Shown here: one piece after another, positions 45,675-57,411 of the stretch | Position numbering within the stretch: position 1 is the stretch's first letter | How the letters are laid out: each line of letters begins with the position of its first letter | Assembly: GCA_025526995.1 (NCBI GenBank) | Contig: JAHLKG010000034.1 | Span: 124,001-188,000, forward strand | DNA: 64,000 bases | Reading direction: 5' to 3' | DNA from: Powellomyces hirtus | Taxonomy: Eukaryota; Chytridiomycota; Chytridiomycetes; Spizellomycetales; Powellomycetaceae | Translations under genes and position numbers: made by a program | Notes under the pieces: model-generated | Told to the model about the DNA's origin: nothing | The model's database searches: none | What the model saw: the letters and a program-made list of their open reading frames with translations, nothing else

Positions 45675-48295
45675 TCACTTTTTGTCTCGATCTCTATCCT
45701 TCTCTTTATCGCGTTTTCCCATTCCAAACCATCCCCAGCTTCCATCCTTCTTCTCATCCTCAAGGAGCACACCCGCGTCGGGATTCCAGCCGGAGGGCGG
45801 TATCTCATACGCACCAGGACCAGCACCGCTATCTGCGTTCGACGCGAGGGTGGGTGTCGCCGTTGGGGTGTTGTTGCTTGACGAGGAATGCAACGTCGAG
45901 ACTCCCAATGTTTCGTGCAGGACGTTAGCAAAAGAGGCGCGTTTGCCAAGTTTCTTTTTGATGGCCGCGGTGGCTGTGACGGAGAGTGGTGGTGGGGGGA
46001 GAGGTGGCAGAGACGGCAGCGGTGGGTGTTGGTATTGTTGCTGGTGGGAGGGTTGTGGTGGTAAGATGTGATGATTCTCGTGGAGTTGGTTCAGCGGAAG
46101 ATCGCTGGCGGGGGGTTGATTCAGAGAAATGGAGGAAGATGACGATGACGGCGGTTGGAAGAATTTTGGGAGAATGTCCGTGGCGCCAACGGTTGTAGTT
46201 GCAGATGACGATGATGGCTGTTGCTGTTGTTGGTTAGGCGGGTCTGATGGGGTGAGATTGCTGCTGTTGTCCGTGGTGGTAGGGGCGCTATTTGATGGTG
46301 GAGGGTCTTGCGAGGTGCGCGACGAGTGGAAATCGTCGTTTGGATACTGCAACGACTGGACGAGCTCATTGGCATCAAAGTTCTCGGCGGCATAGAAAAA
46401 GATGTAACCGCAACCGACAGCGTGGTTGTCGCCATAGTATTTGTGAAGTTCAGACTCATCGACGGACTGTATCAAGCGTAATAAGAAAGCATAAGTAATA
46501 GATGGCCTTCCAAATACAACAAGTGAAATCTTACTCGGAGCAGGCAACTTACCGAGACGTCGTCATCGTCAAACAACAGCCATTGATTATGGCTCTTCAC
46601 CAATGTCACATAATGCCCATGATGCGGCCCACTCCCTATATGCACAATGACCGCAAACAAGTGGTACAGCCGTTCCGGATCCTCAGCATCGTCGGTAAAA
46701 TGCGACAACCGCAGTTCAAACGGGAATGGAACTCTGTATGAGAGTTTAGTAAATCGCTGCAACTGTTCCTGGTATTTGAAACGTTTAAGATGCACCGCGA
46801 GAATGTTGGGGACCTTTCGAACAATCATTCGCTTTTCGGCTTCCTGGAGGCTGTGACAGGTGTCGCAAAAAAACTTGTTTTTCTGACATAGGGTTTCCGA
46901 TTTAGAAAAGTTGCGGAGACAGTAGCTGAGCGAGCAGTTCGGCTCAACGTCGACGGACAGGTCGAGGAAGGTTTCATCTCGCGACGTGACGGTTTCGCAG
47001 GTCAGGCATTTGGTTTCGTTGGTGAGAATGCCTTGAAAGAGCGCATGGACCCAGCTGGCAGGAGGGGTAATGGTAGCGGGAGCGTCCGTGACATTCGGCG
47101 GTTTTTGAGGATGTCGTGGTGAATTTGGCTCATTCGTGTGCGGCGGACGACCGTTGCCGTTCGGCATAAGGAGGTTAAATTGCGGGAGGGTCTTGAACTT
47201 CTCAGCCATTTCCTTCTTGTGGCGAAGCAGGATCTCTGCTATAGCATTTAATGTGTAGTTGAGCATCTCATGAGCGTCCTGATGCATCGTGTTGCGGAAG
47301 AGTTCTGTGTTGAAGAGAGCGGCCAGATGAGTTTCAAGACCATTCTTTTCTGACGCAATGGCATAGCGGTGGAGGACAACTAGAACAAGACATGATACCA
47401 TTTTCTCTTTTCAGGGTGATGACAAACTGCCGAGGGCCCATGACGCCCGTCTTCTTCTTTTGCGAAGATATGCCCGTAAACAGGGCGGAGAGCGCAGATA
47501 GCAGGGTGTCGTTCTCGCTTTCCGAAAGTTGCATCCGTTCCAAGATGGCTGGTATCGATGTCGCCGCCAAGAGCGCTTTATTGATGGCCGGGCTGGTCTT
47601 TAACGCACTATCCTTGCGTTTCCGATCCAGTTTGCCATTCTCCTTCTCCGAGATGGTGCTGCTGTTGTTGACGGCATTGTTATTGCTCGCCTTTGAATCT
47701 TTGCCGCTACGGTCAGGGACAAAGTACCCGCTGATGGAACTCATGGAAGATGACGCGGTTTTAAGGGGTGGCGTGGGAAAGGGGAGGGAGATGTTCTCGG
47801 TCGCGGCGGTGAGGAGGGCGGGGGAGGTAGGGTACGAGTAGGCTTGGACACATTCTCGAAACGGTCGGCAAAAGTACAGCGCCTGCACGACTGAGTTGCA
47901 GTAGCTGCGAAAGGAGAACATGGGTGATTGAGCAATCATCGCCCCGATATACATTCCCCGAGCAACCCGCAATGGGGCCAAGTTGAACTGACTGGGTTTA
48001 CCATGTGTTCCCATACTGTTGAGTGCAAATAACAAGAGGTATGGGTTAGTTTGACGATCCCAAAGTCATGGGCACAAAAGGCGAAACGTCCCGAGCGTGG
48101 ACAGCACTCACAGTGCGGTCTTGCCCAATCTGGGCTGCTCGCACCCGATACGTACGTTTTCCAGTCCAAAGTACCGCTCACTGCCGGTATTTGCCCAATC
48201 GGAGCCGAGGCTACCCGGTTTTCCGCCGGTCCCACTCTACAGAAACGACGTGGTTGGTTCGTGGATTAACAAAACGGCCAGACTTGATGATCCAT
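45675..48295 (-). CDS. USP12/USP46-type ubiquitin-specific protease
   Basis: Cysteine protease that removes ubiquitin; relatives are yeast Ubp9/Ubp13 and human USP12/46, active with WD40 partners. Splicing builds the Cys box YFGLEN|YGNTCYCNSVVQALYFC across two introns (near 48010 and 47910). The next join gives KREN|ELFRNTMHQDAHEMLNY. CLTCETV and FCDTCHSLQEAEKR form the zinc finger. The His box is GPHHGHYVTLVKSHNQWLLF with DDDDV, followed by VGCGYIFFYA. Two oddities: an insert of about 100 Ser/Asn/Lys-rich residues (SGYFVPDRSGKDSKASNNN) between the Cys box and SSQKKKTGVMGPRQF, and a 200-residue C-terminal tail rich in Pro, Gln and Ser ending GKRDKEKDRDRDKK. The start (48295, short first exon) is the least certain part. 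Confidence 0.92.
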
Positions 48296-48927
48296 AACGC
48301 AGGGCTCTCCTTCTTGAGCGAACAGAGGAAGGAAAGCACCCCTCTATTTGCCGCTGATTGCTCCTAGTCTATTCCTCTGAACATAACTCTCTACCTTGCA
48401 GCATTACATAACCGCAATAGCCACCCGATATCCTCCAACCCGGAACAAGAATGACGAAGAACGCACCATACTCCCTATCCATTTCATGAACGACATGACT
48501 GTAGGGCTCTCTCGCGAAAGGGCCAATGTTACGATGACGTTGAGATGCTGACGTTTTGCTGGGTTTCTTTGTGTTTATGAAGGAAGTGATCTGTGATGCC
48601 GAACGGCACACTTTGGGTGGGCGTTGTCGACGTTTGTGCGACGGTTGAGAGCCGCCAGAATACAGCAACTCTGGTTACAGAACGTTGGTCAGTCTCCTTC
48701 TGTGTACGAGAGTCCGCTTGTAGTATGTTGCCGTTGAGCGAGGTATGCAGGAATGAATTTGAAAAAAAAAAAAGAAAGAAAGCAGAAGGAAGGAGGTGCG
48801 AACTTGAACAAACGGCCATGAATGAACATCTCTCTGGTGTACGCGCTGGTGACACTTCCTTTCTTCCTGCGACATTTTTACCATCACCAAACACACAAAG
48901 CACTATAAAACTGTCACATAAACCGCA
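48296..48927. promoter_or_regulatory. Divergent intergenic region, UBP and WD40 genes
   Basis: Separates two start codons pointing outward over 632 nt, so it should carry both promoters. A purine run (A12 then GAAAGAAAG) lies at 48762-48782. No gene is seen inside. Confidence 0.45.
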
Positions 48928-50473
48928 ATGCTATCACAAGAACTCGACGTCGACCTCGCTCCCAACTTCTCCTCGGATCCAGGCAACTTTTTCCAGTCAG
49001 ACCGTGATCTCGAGCTCGAACGCACGCGCAACCTCAAAAAACAAGAAAGCACCGCGAAAGACGCTCCTGGAAGCCCTATATCTCTCCCTTCCAAAGTCCT
49101 CGCATTCACCCTGGTTGCCAATACCGCAAACGAACAGCATCAATATGCGTATATTGCAGAGTCGGCGCATGTTGTGCGCAAGGTGGACTTGAAGGTGCGG
49201 CAGAAACGAAGAGGGAAACGGGACGCGGGTGACGACCGCTGATACACCTCTTTTCCTGGATTTCCTTGGTGGTCATCAGAGTGGTAAGTCGATGATGGTG
49301 TTCAGAGGTCACTCAGGACCCGTCACTTCCGTTGCCGTCGTGTATGACCAAGATGGCAAGGATGTTGCAATCTTTTCGGGATCTTGGGACAAGACGGTCC
49401 GCAAGTGGGACGCCCAGGTTCGTGCAGCAACGGAATATCACGCAGCATCGATCTCAATCTCACTACTCCCCTGTTTTTATTTTCTGTAGACGGGCGCCCT
49501 CCTCGCCACCTTCACGGGCCACACTGACTTTATCAAACGTGTGCTCATCAACGGCCGCACACTCTACAGCGCCTCCAGCGACGGCACTATCCGTGCCTGG
49601 GACACCGAAACCGCCGTTTGTGCCCGCGTCTTCAAAGAGCATACCCGCGCAGTCGAGGATATCGTCTTCTCCGACGACGGCATCCATCTATACTCTGCAT
49701 CATCCGACACAACCATTAAAAAATGGGACTCGAGAACTGGAGACGTTGTGGCGACTCTTAAGGGCCATCTCACCAGTGTGTATGCGTTGTGTGTCACGGA
49801 GGGATCATTGTGGTCGGCGTCAGCGGATAAGACGGCGAAGCGGTGGGATTTGGATACGAATGAAGTGGATTCGTCGTTTGATCACCCGGATTTTGTTCGC
49901 TCCCTGGCTGTGTTCCCCGGTGGCGCCCACCTCGTCACTGGATCGCGAGATGAAAATGTCCGGGTCTTTGACGTTGCGGTAAGCCAGGTCTTACAACATA
50001 CATGAGTCCGCGCACGGAATTTGGCTCCTGACGGATCCCCTCTGCGTTCCCCTTGCCTTTCTTGTAGTCGGAGAAGTGCGTACACTCGCTGGGCGGACAT
50101 TATGGCGAAGTCTCGGATATCAAAATCTGTGGAGCGACCATTTGGACAGCGTCCCTCGACGGTACCATCCGACAATGGCCCATAGCCGGTAAGCCATCCG
50201 AAGTCCCATAAACATGTTGCGCAAGAGGATGCTAATCTAAAATCACAATCCCTCTTTTTACCCCTTGCAGCCACCGACCTCAACGGCTCGAAACCGTCCG
50301 CCGACTCGCAGCCACAACAACAAGCACAGCAGGAGAAAGCGGCACCACCACCATCAGCACCGACGACAACAACATTATCATCGTCGTCATCACGCAAGAA
50401 GAAGGCGGCTGTGACGATGACGGAGGAAGAGGAACGCGAACTGGCTGAATTGATGGGTGAGGATTCGGATTAG
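48928..50473 (+). CDS. WD40-repeat protein, function unknown
   Basis: Five exons. A 60-residue acidic lead-in (MLSQELDVDLAPNFSSDPGN) precedes about seven WD40 blades: AYIAESAHVVRKVDLK, FRGHSGPVTSVAVVYDQDGK with SGSWDKTVRKWDAQ, FTGHTDFIKRVLINGRTLYS with SSDGTIRAWDTETA, FKEHTRAVEDIVFSDDG with SSDTTIKKWDSRTG, LKGHLTSVYALCVTEGSLWS with SADKTAKRWDLDTN, PDFVRSLAVFPGGAHLVTGS, and LGGHYGEVSDIKICGATIWT. The tail is Gln/Pro/Ser-rich, then KKKAAVTMTEEEERELAELM ending in an acidic GEDSD. WD40 propellers are scaffolds; the acidic ELAELMGEDSD end recalls motifs in RNA-processing and transcription factors but assigns nothing. The 3' end lies 282 nt from GPI8 (tail to tail). The coding model is good and the role unknown. 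Confidence 0.88.
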
Positions 50474-50755
50474 CTGTTGGAGTCAACAGATTGGCACTGC
50501 GCGGCAGGTTTTGTCGTCTTGAACGATCGGATATACCCTCCGTTCCCCTCCTCCGATCCCCCTCTCTCCACCTTGTGTGTTTATTCGTGAATTATACATA
50601 TGTAATTTTTGGATATTGGATGTTTACGTCGGGACGTAAAGGCACTTTCCATGGAATAGACATTGTGGCACCAGAACACTCTCTTCTCCGTGTGTCCGTC
50701 TCTTGTTCATGGGTATGCAGATTGTATCTATGTATTTACAAATTAGGATGCTTAT

Positions 50756-52538
50756 CTACATTCCGGTGGCGCGGGTCGGGTTTCTGTTTCCGCTATTCAC
50801 CGATTCTTTTCTCCCTTTCAACCCTCCCACTCCAACCCATGCCAGCCCTACAAACACCGCTATCCCGCCCAAAAAGGGCCCCAACGCCGGTCTCCCGTCT
50901 TTATGCACCCGCGGCGCTGTGCTTTTCCGACTCCTTCCCCGGTGCTCTGGCGGAGGCGCTTCTAATTGTTTGTGGTTGTGCGTTGACGACTTCCCGGATT
51001 TTGATAATTGTGACCGCCGTGATGCTGGGGATGATGAGAGGGAGGGCGAGAGTCTGTACCCTGTCTCCGTGAGTTGCACGTTTTGCACACCGCCAAAGAA
51101 ATCAGTCACGAGTGCCTGTGGGGAGAAAGATTTACCGAGAGAATTAGGGAAGGGCCCCGGACAGAGAAGTGCATGCACCAAGTGGTTGTGTAGCAAGACT
51201 TACGGCTCCGGTACCGCGTGGGTAAAGGTCTGTGCGTATTCCTGGTGTTGAGGCGATGGCGTATCGGTTGTACGATCCAAACTGACAAACGAGACAACAA
51301 AGAAATTCGAACTCGTTAGTACTCGGTACAAGATCAGGACGGCAAAACGAAAAGAGGGGTATATGTGCGCACACGCAGATGTGGGCCCGCATCCAGTTGT
51401 TCCAATCACTCACCAACTGTGACAACGTCGACTCGTCCCCACTCTTCAATTTTTCCAACGTCTCCAGATTATAATACGTAAACCGATCAATAACCGCGAC
51501 TCCAATCTCCGGGTCCAGATGATGCGAGTATGAATTCTGTCCCGTCAGGGCCGACGCGGCAGCGAGGATGTTGGGCGAGTAGATTTGTTTGTACATGGAG
51601 GCTGCTTGGCAGGTATCGATCATGAAGAAGAGTTCGTGGTACCGCTTTTTCTCGTGCATCTGGCCAAACGCGTCGGCAATGTCGTAACTGCTGATTTCTT
51701 CGGCGTCTTGGAATTTGAGAAACTCGTCTCCGCCGTGGCCCGTCATGTAGACGAGGATGTTGCTGCGGTCGTCGGTGAGGAGACGTTTGGAGCGCGGGAC
51801 GGCGGGGTCGTGCCGGCCTGATAGAAGCGCAAGACAGAAAAAGAGAAAACATTAGGGGACGGCGTCAAAGTTGATATAATTATATGAACACATTCACTCC
51901 GTGTTCTCATCGATTCATACCCGTCAATAATCGAATAAAATTCTCCACCGTGACTTCATACCCCCGATAATCGACCTCGATGTTCCGTCCGTATAGATCC
52001 AAGAACCGCCCAGCGTTGTTATAGACGGTCGCTGGGAAATGGTTGCGCGCATTGCAGGCGACGTCGTCCGACAGCATGAGGATGATGTTCGAGTCCGGGA
52101 TGCCAAGCCGTTTTACAGTGTGATAGATAGAGAGCGTGTTGGCAATGTGTCTACGAAATGAAAGCGGAGGGTCAACTTGACTACAACGAGACTCGGCTAG
52201 CTGCAGGGAAAGACGAGAGATATGGTTGAGAGACCGACTATGGCCCCACATACCTATAATTAAACCAAAACCGAGACGTGCAGACAAGCACAGCCCAATT
52301 GTTGGTATGTCCGCTCTGCGAAAAGAACCCTTCAATGGCAGCATCATTCACGTCCGGTTCGGGCGACCACAGAGCAAGTGATACGTTGTTGCTGTTGGTG
52401 AAGTCTGCTGTAGAGAGAACGGGATCGTGGCTGTTGTCGGCAGGTGCGGAAGAGCAGGTGGCTGAGTCGGGTTGATGGAAGAAGAGAGCAGCGGTGAACA
52501 GGAGGATGAGGCGGGTGGATAACCGGCGGAGGGAGGGC
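50756..52538 (-). CDS. GPI8: GPI-anchor transamidase catalytic subunit (PIG-K/Gpi8)
   Basis: C13-family cysteine protease that swaps a C-terminal signal for the GPI anchor in the ER lumen. About five exons. The start [20 protein letters not shown] is a signal peptide. After [18 protein letters not shown] come [35 protein letters not shown], the catalytic His in [18 protein letters not shown], and the catalytic Cys in [20 protein letters not shown]. Then [36 protein letters not shown], a basic Ser/Arg-rich stretch, and one C-terminal membrane helix ([20 protein letters not shown]) that holds it in the ER membrane. This is the standard Gpi8 order and size (about 400 residues). The frames at each exon agree with the family. 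It is divergent from the SH3-EH gene over 304 nt. Confidence 0.96.
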
Positions 52539-52842
52539 ATGGCCGTGCGGCTTCCGACAGGGGCTGAGGGTCTGCGGCAGAGACTTTGGAAGACCGCTGG
52601 CGGAATGAGAGTAATTGCTGTGAAAAGCGCAGAAAAAAAGAAGAGTGGAAAAGGAACAAAAGAACACTTTGATGAACGAAACGCGTGCCGTTTCGTGCCG
52701 TCACTTTCTGTCTCCTCTGACGTTTTCGCATTCCCTTGCCGCACGCCTCTCATCTCTCACACACGCAGCAGCTAACAACCACGCTGATAGACAAAGAAAC
52801 GCTCTCACACCCAGCACCCCGCACCACGCCTCCTCTCTCTCA
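52539..52842. promoter_or_regulatory. Divergent promoter, GPI8 and SH3-EH gene
   Basis: A 304-nt gap between two outward-facing start codons. It is pyrimidine-rich towards the SH3-EH start (TCTCTC tracts at 52830-52840). No confident core element can be read. Confidence 0.5.
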
Positions 52843-55077
52843 ATGACCTTACGCGCCAAGGCTTTGTACGATTGCGTCGGCGACTCGCAGGAAGAGCTAT
52901 CGTTCAAACAAGGCGACACCCTCCTCGATGTCGCACCGGCGCCCGACGAAGGCTGGTTCACGGGCAAACTAAATGGACGACATGGCTTGTTTCCGGGGAA
53001 CTATGTTAGGATAATTCAGCCGGGGGAAAATGAGGTAGGCACTAGGGTTATGGATATGGAAGCAAGCCAGGTTGCCCAAGGAACGGAGGAGGACTCGGTT
53101 CTTGCCAGAGAACATGGGGAATTTGTGTGTTTGAGCGTTAGTAGTGGACAGAGTTCTGGTTTATAGCTCTGGTTTATAGCTCTGCTTTTTCATGAAGGCG
53201 AGCGTAGAGGCACACGGAATGCTGCGCCCAGGATGGCAGAAGGAGTTTGGATCATTTTCATGTTTCTGTTCTCTTGACTGAGCGCGATGGTGAAGTGAAC
53301 AAATGTGTTTATGATTGGAATAGAGGACGAGTGTTGCTGCGCTGCTGGCCGCTGACCGTTGGCTGACATTTCCATAAACCATTTGTCTTTTTGCACAGCC
53401 CATTAGTGCACCTCCCCTGCCACCTGGCCGGAACGCGGTCCGTTCCATGTCCACCTCCAGTTCCACCGGTTCCATCTCATCGCTCCCAGGCGGGGGCCCC
53501 TCCGTCGGCGTGGCGCGCTTCCCAACCACGACCGGCAGCACCACTGGCGGCATGCGACGCGACATCTCAGGGAGCTCTCTCGCATCTACTGGCAGCGCCT
53601 TCGGCGGCGAGGGCGGGTTCCGCGCCAACCTCCGCTCGGCCGCCAAACCTCCCGATTTCCACACCACCGACACTCCACCCGCTGACGACGGTGACGAGCC
53701 CGACCGCACTTCAAGCACCTCCGACACGATCGCCCAGGCGAAAAAGAAACTCAATGCGCATGCGACGCGGATGGCCATCATGGATAAATCGAACGCGATG
53801 GTGAAAGCGGGGCGAGAGAGCATGTGTGCGAGGAAGCCCAGCCAGTCGGAGGACGGGAATGGGAATATGAATGCTGCGGACGCGCCAACCCCGCCGTGGG
53901 CAAATAGGAAATTGAGCTCGTCAGATAATGGCCAGTACCCGCGCCCCATGCCTCGATCGGCTAGCGGGTCATCGATTGTTTCGAATCATTCTGGAACGGT
54001 CGCTGAACTCCGTGGCCGGTTTGGGACGATGGCGGTGGGCGACGAGCAGCAGCAGCAGCCCAACCCTCCCACCCCAGGTGGTAATCCGCTGATCGCCAAC
54101 CGACCCGCCATCCTTCAATCCAACCAGTCCTACACCCCGCCACGACTCCCGTCCCGTGGAACTGCATCAGGCACCTCCACCCCTCCCATCGCCTCCCGGG
54201 ACATCACTCCCTCCGCAGCTCCACCGCCGCCCCCCGCACGACCTGAGGCGTCCGTTAACCGTTCATCAACATCATCAGCCGACGAACCCCCTGTGCGCCT
54301 CGTCAAACCGTCCGACCTGAAATCTAACCCTAACGCATCGCCATTTGAAAACACACTAAAGGCCCAAACAAACCAACAGCAGTCGAAATCAGCACCCTCG
54401 TTGCCGTCCCGGAAACCCCCCGTGCCCGCTTCCAACCCGCTTCCGCAACCAGCCCGCCAAGGCGCTGGGATCGCGTTGGGACTTCCTACCGCGGTGCAGG
54501 TCAACACCAACCCGATCAACATGGCGGCTCCTCCACCCATTCCTTCCCGCTCCTCTGCCACCACTACTATTTCTTCTTCTTCTTCTTCTTCTTCTTCGAA
54601 TCCTAACCTCCCCACCCGTCCACCTCCACCACCCGCCCGTCGACCCGCCCCGCCACGCCCACACCACCACCACCAACAACAACCGATATCCCCAGACGCG
54701 GTCGCGCGCTACACGGAGCTCTTCATTCAAACCGACACGGATCGCGACGCGTACGTCACGGGCGAAGAAGCCCGCTCGCTGTGGTTGAAAAGTGGATTAG
54801 ATAACAGGACGTTGGGCGTGATTTGGTACCTTGCCGACCGCGATGAGGATGGCATGCTCGACAAGAATGAGTTTTGTATTGGTGAGTAGATTTGAGCGTC
54901 TGAGCGTGCGAGCCCCTGGATCACACACTCACACACACCCCACGTTCACATACTCAAAATCTCTGCATTTCTCTCGTTTCTATCAATCCCTCAGGAATGT
55001 TCTTGATTGACGAACGGCTGGGTGGGAAAGATGTCCCTGATGCCTTGCCGCCCGCGTTGGCATGTTGGACCGCGTAA
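52843..55077 (+). CDS. SH3 - proline-rich - EH domain protein
   Basis: Three exons: 52843 to about 53034, about 53399-54881 and about 54994-55077. The N-terminal SH3 domain (residues about 1-62) has ALYDC, EELSFKQGD, DEGWFTGKLNGRHGLFPGNYV. A region of about 400 residues follows, rich in Ser, Pro, Gly and Gln with PPPPP and PxxP motifs (PPPIPSRSS, NLPTRPPPPPARRPAPPRP). The C-terminal EH domain (about 90 residues) has RYTELFIQTDTDRDAYVTGE with a calcium-loop-like DTDRDAYVT, VIWYLADRDEDGMLDKNEF with a better EF-hand loop, and MFLIDERLGGKDVPDALP. EH domains bind NPF motifs and SH3 domains bind PxxP, so this is an adaptor of endocytosis or cortical actin, by inference. The SH3-first, EH-last order in one protein is unlike intersectin (EH first, SH3 later). 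The last exon is short but required to finish the EH fold. Confidence 0.9.
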
Positions 55078-56139
55078 AAAAAGAAATGCGTAACCCCATA
55101 TCAGATATGCTAATAATGCGTGAACGGCACCGTCAATATGAACGACGCTTTCTCTTCTTTGTTTTTTTGCCCCACCCCATACAAACGCAGACATGGGAAA
55201 AAATGTATTCGGTTATTGATTAGAGTGTATGCAACATACATTCAGTAGTGTTTTCTTTGTTTTAGGTGTTTTGTCTAAGGTGCTGTGCCCAAGAATTGAA
55301 TGAGTGACGCGCGTCGCATACCCCCACACTTCATTTTGCCCCCACAACGCGGTCGCGCAAACCTTCACGCACACGAGCCCCCCCGATTCTACCGATACTG
55401 ACAGAGACGAACAGGCGGCGGCAGTAACGGGTCGACCGCAATACTGCATAAAAGTATTTCGTGCACACGCATCTAAATGCCCAAGCAATGCATACATCGT
55501 GTTTTCTGGATGAGGCCTGGATCATCCCATCGCCATCATGTAGGCATCATGTCACACAAATGATGTGGATGATGCTGCGGTACCGTCATGACTCGCAATC
55601 AGTTCACACATCCCTCGATTGAGTTGTCATGTGCGGCGCGTGCATTCCCCCCCCCCCCCCCCCCGTCTGTTCTGGCTATGATGTCAAAGTTGGACGGAGG
55701 CGTTGCAAAGTATTAGATGCATTGGGTTGGCTACCATGTTCTTGGTCGCATCCACGCACGCATGCCATGAATGAATGAATGGGCGTGTGTCATTATCACC
55801 CCACCCCCACAACCCCACACACCCCCACAAATGACAGATTCTCACACATTCAAATTTCACACCACATGGCCTCAAATTGGCCCTCCTTCCTCCCTACAGA
55901 CGAGAAAACGTGTGTGTTCTGGATGGTGAGATTGCGCAATCGGCAACAAATGACATAATGCACATGGCACATGCACCATTGACCCCACACACAATACCAT
56001 CATCATCGTCATCTGCCCACTTCGGAAAAACCTAATTCCCTGCCCCCCCCCACCCCACAGACCATTTCGCAACATATCGCCGCATAAAAGCCATGGCCCC
56101 CCCTCACGCTCCCACCTCTCACCCAATCTCACATCGCCA
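55078..56139. other. Intergenic with C18 tract, no gene seen
   Basis: Between two plus-strand genes. It holds an uninterrupted run of 18 C at 55647-55664, ATGAATGAATG repeats at about 55768-55780, and CCCCAC-rich sequence at 55797-55830. The short frames present mirror each other and lack protein character. Confidence 0.45.
55647..55664. repeat. C18 homopolymer
   Basis: Eighteen consecutive C in the intergenic region upstream of the hemerythrin-domain gene. Confidence 0.95.
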
Positions 56140-57119
56140 ATGTTTACCAAAAGCCTTCTTCGTCTTTCCACACGCACTACCACATCCGCTGTCGCACGAC
56201 CCATCCTCCTCCAACTCCCCCTTCAACAACGCCAATCGCTTGCAACGGCAGCCATGAGCGGCATCATCCAGTCTGTCCTCCAGGACCATAAGGAGATTGA
56301 TGCTTACTACCAGGTAGGCAATTGGTTTCTGCATTGTTACTTTTGTGTCGAGTGGCATGGAGACACGATCTTAAATATTGTGTCGTGTTCTTTCTTCTGC
56401 TCCTGTTTTTAGAAATATAAGCAGAACGCTGGCAACTACGACGAGCAGAAGAAATGGGCCAACCAGTTGATCTGGGAAGTCGCAAGGTGTGTGTACATCT
56501 TTATCGTAATACGCCAACAACAAAGACCTCTAAAACGTGACTTACCCCCTGCCGCGACCATCTTCTCCCAAAGACACTCTGCCGCTGAAGAACTGGTTCT
56601 CTACCCCGCCATCGAAGACAAGCTCAGCGACGGCAAGGCACTCGCGGACGCGGCGCGCGCGCAACACCAAGACGTCAAGAACGATCTGTACAAACTCGAC
56701 CAGATGTCACTCAAGTCTGCGTCCGACAGCGGCGCGTTCGACACGCAGCTGCGCAAGGTCATGGACGACTTGACCCGCCATATCAGGGAAGAGGAGGAGA
56801 TCGACTTGCCGAAATTGAAGGCGGCGATCTCGGCCACTGAGAGTGCGAAAATGGCACAGGAGTTTGAGAGGACAAAGTTGTTGGTGCCCACTCGGTATGT
56901 GTGTCCCCACTGCGCACTCTCTTTCCATGTTGTGGTGCTTGACTCTGGAGCATGAATTGACCCACTCCTCTTCATCCCGCCCACAGACCCCACCCCTCTG
57001 CTCCCGACAAGCCGCCTTTTGAGACCGTCGCGGGTCTCATGGCCGCTCCCCTCGACAAGCTGCGCGACGTCTTCAGGACCTTCCCCTCAAAGGAGGAGGT
57101 CCGCAAGGCAGAGGAATAG
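56140..57119 (+). CDS. Hemerythrin HHE-domain protein, probably mitochondrial
   Basis: Four exons. The N-terminus MFTKSLLRLSTRTTTSAVAR is Ser/Thr/Arg-rich without acids and looks like a presequence; a second Met (MSGIIQSVLQDHKEIDAYY) could start a cytosolic form. The HHE fold has likely metal ligands: His in QDHKEID, HSAAEELVLYP with His and Glu, HQDVKNDLYKLD, and HIREEEEIDLPKL. The join at about 56574 restores R|HSAAEE. The C-terminus (SAPDKPPFETVAGLMAAPLD then KLRDVFRTFPSKEE) is the proline-rich end common in fungal HHE proteins of about 230 residues. HHE proteins bind non-haem iron and sense or bind oxygen or NO in some organisms; the substrate here is unknown. The family call is firm. Confidence 0.9.
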
Positions 57120-57411
57120 GAGCCTGCGGCCAAAACTTGAATGAGGAGAGACATTCCCTCTTCACTTGTTCTCGTCTTTCTCTTCTTTTGTATACCATTT
57201 TTGTGTGTTGCTCTTTGCGGTTTTGTGAAATACATTTGGCATTTTCTCTCTCTTTCGAAATTGGAGCTTTTGCACGTTTGGGCTGTGGAGATGAACGAAC
57301 GCGCATATCTCTTTCTATCGCGTTGTGGGGTTCAATAACAGTGACGTGTACGCATATTTGGTCCGTCTTGAGACATTCAAACCTCTTTCTACGCACGACA
57401 CTTTCTGCACC

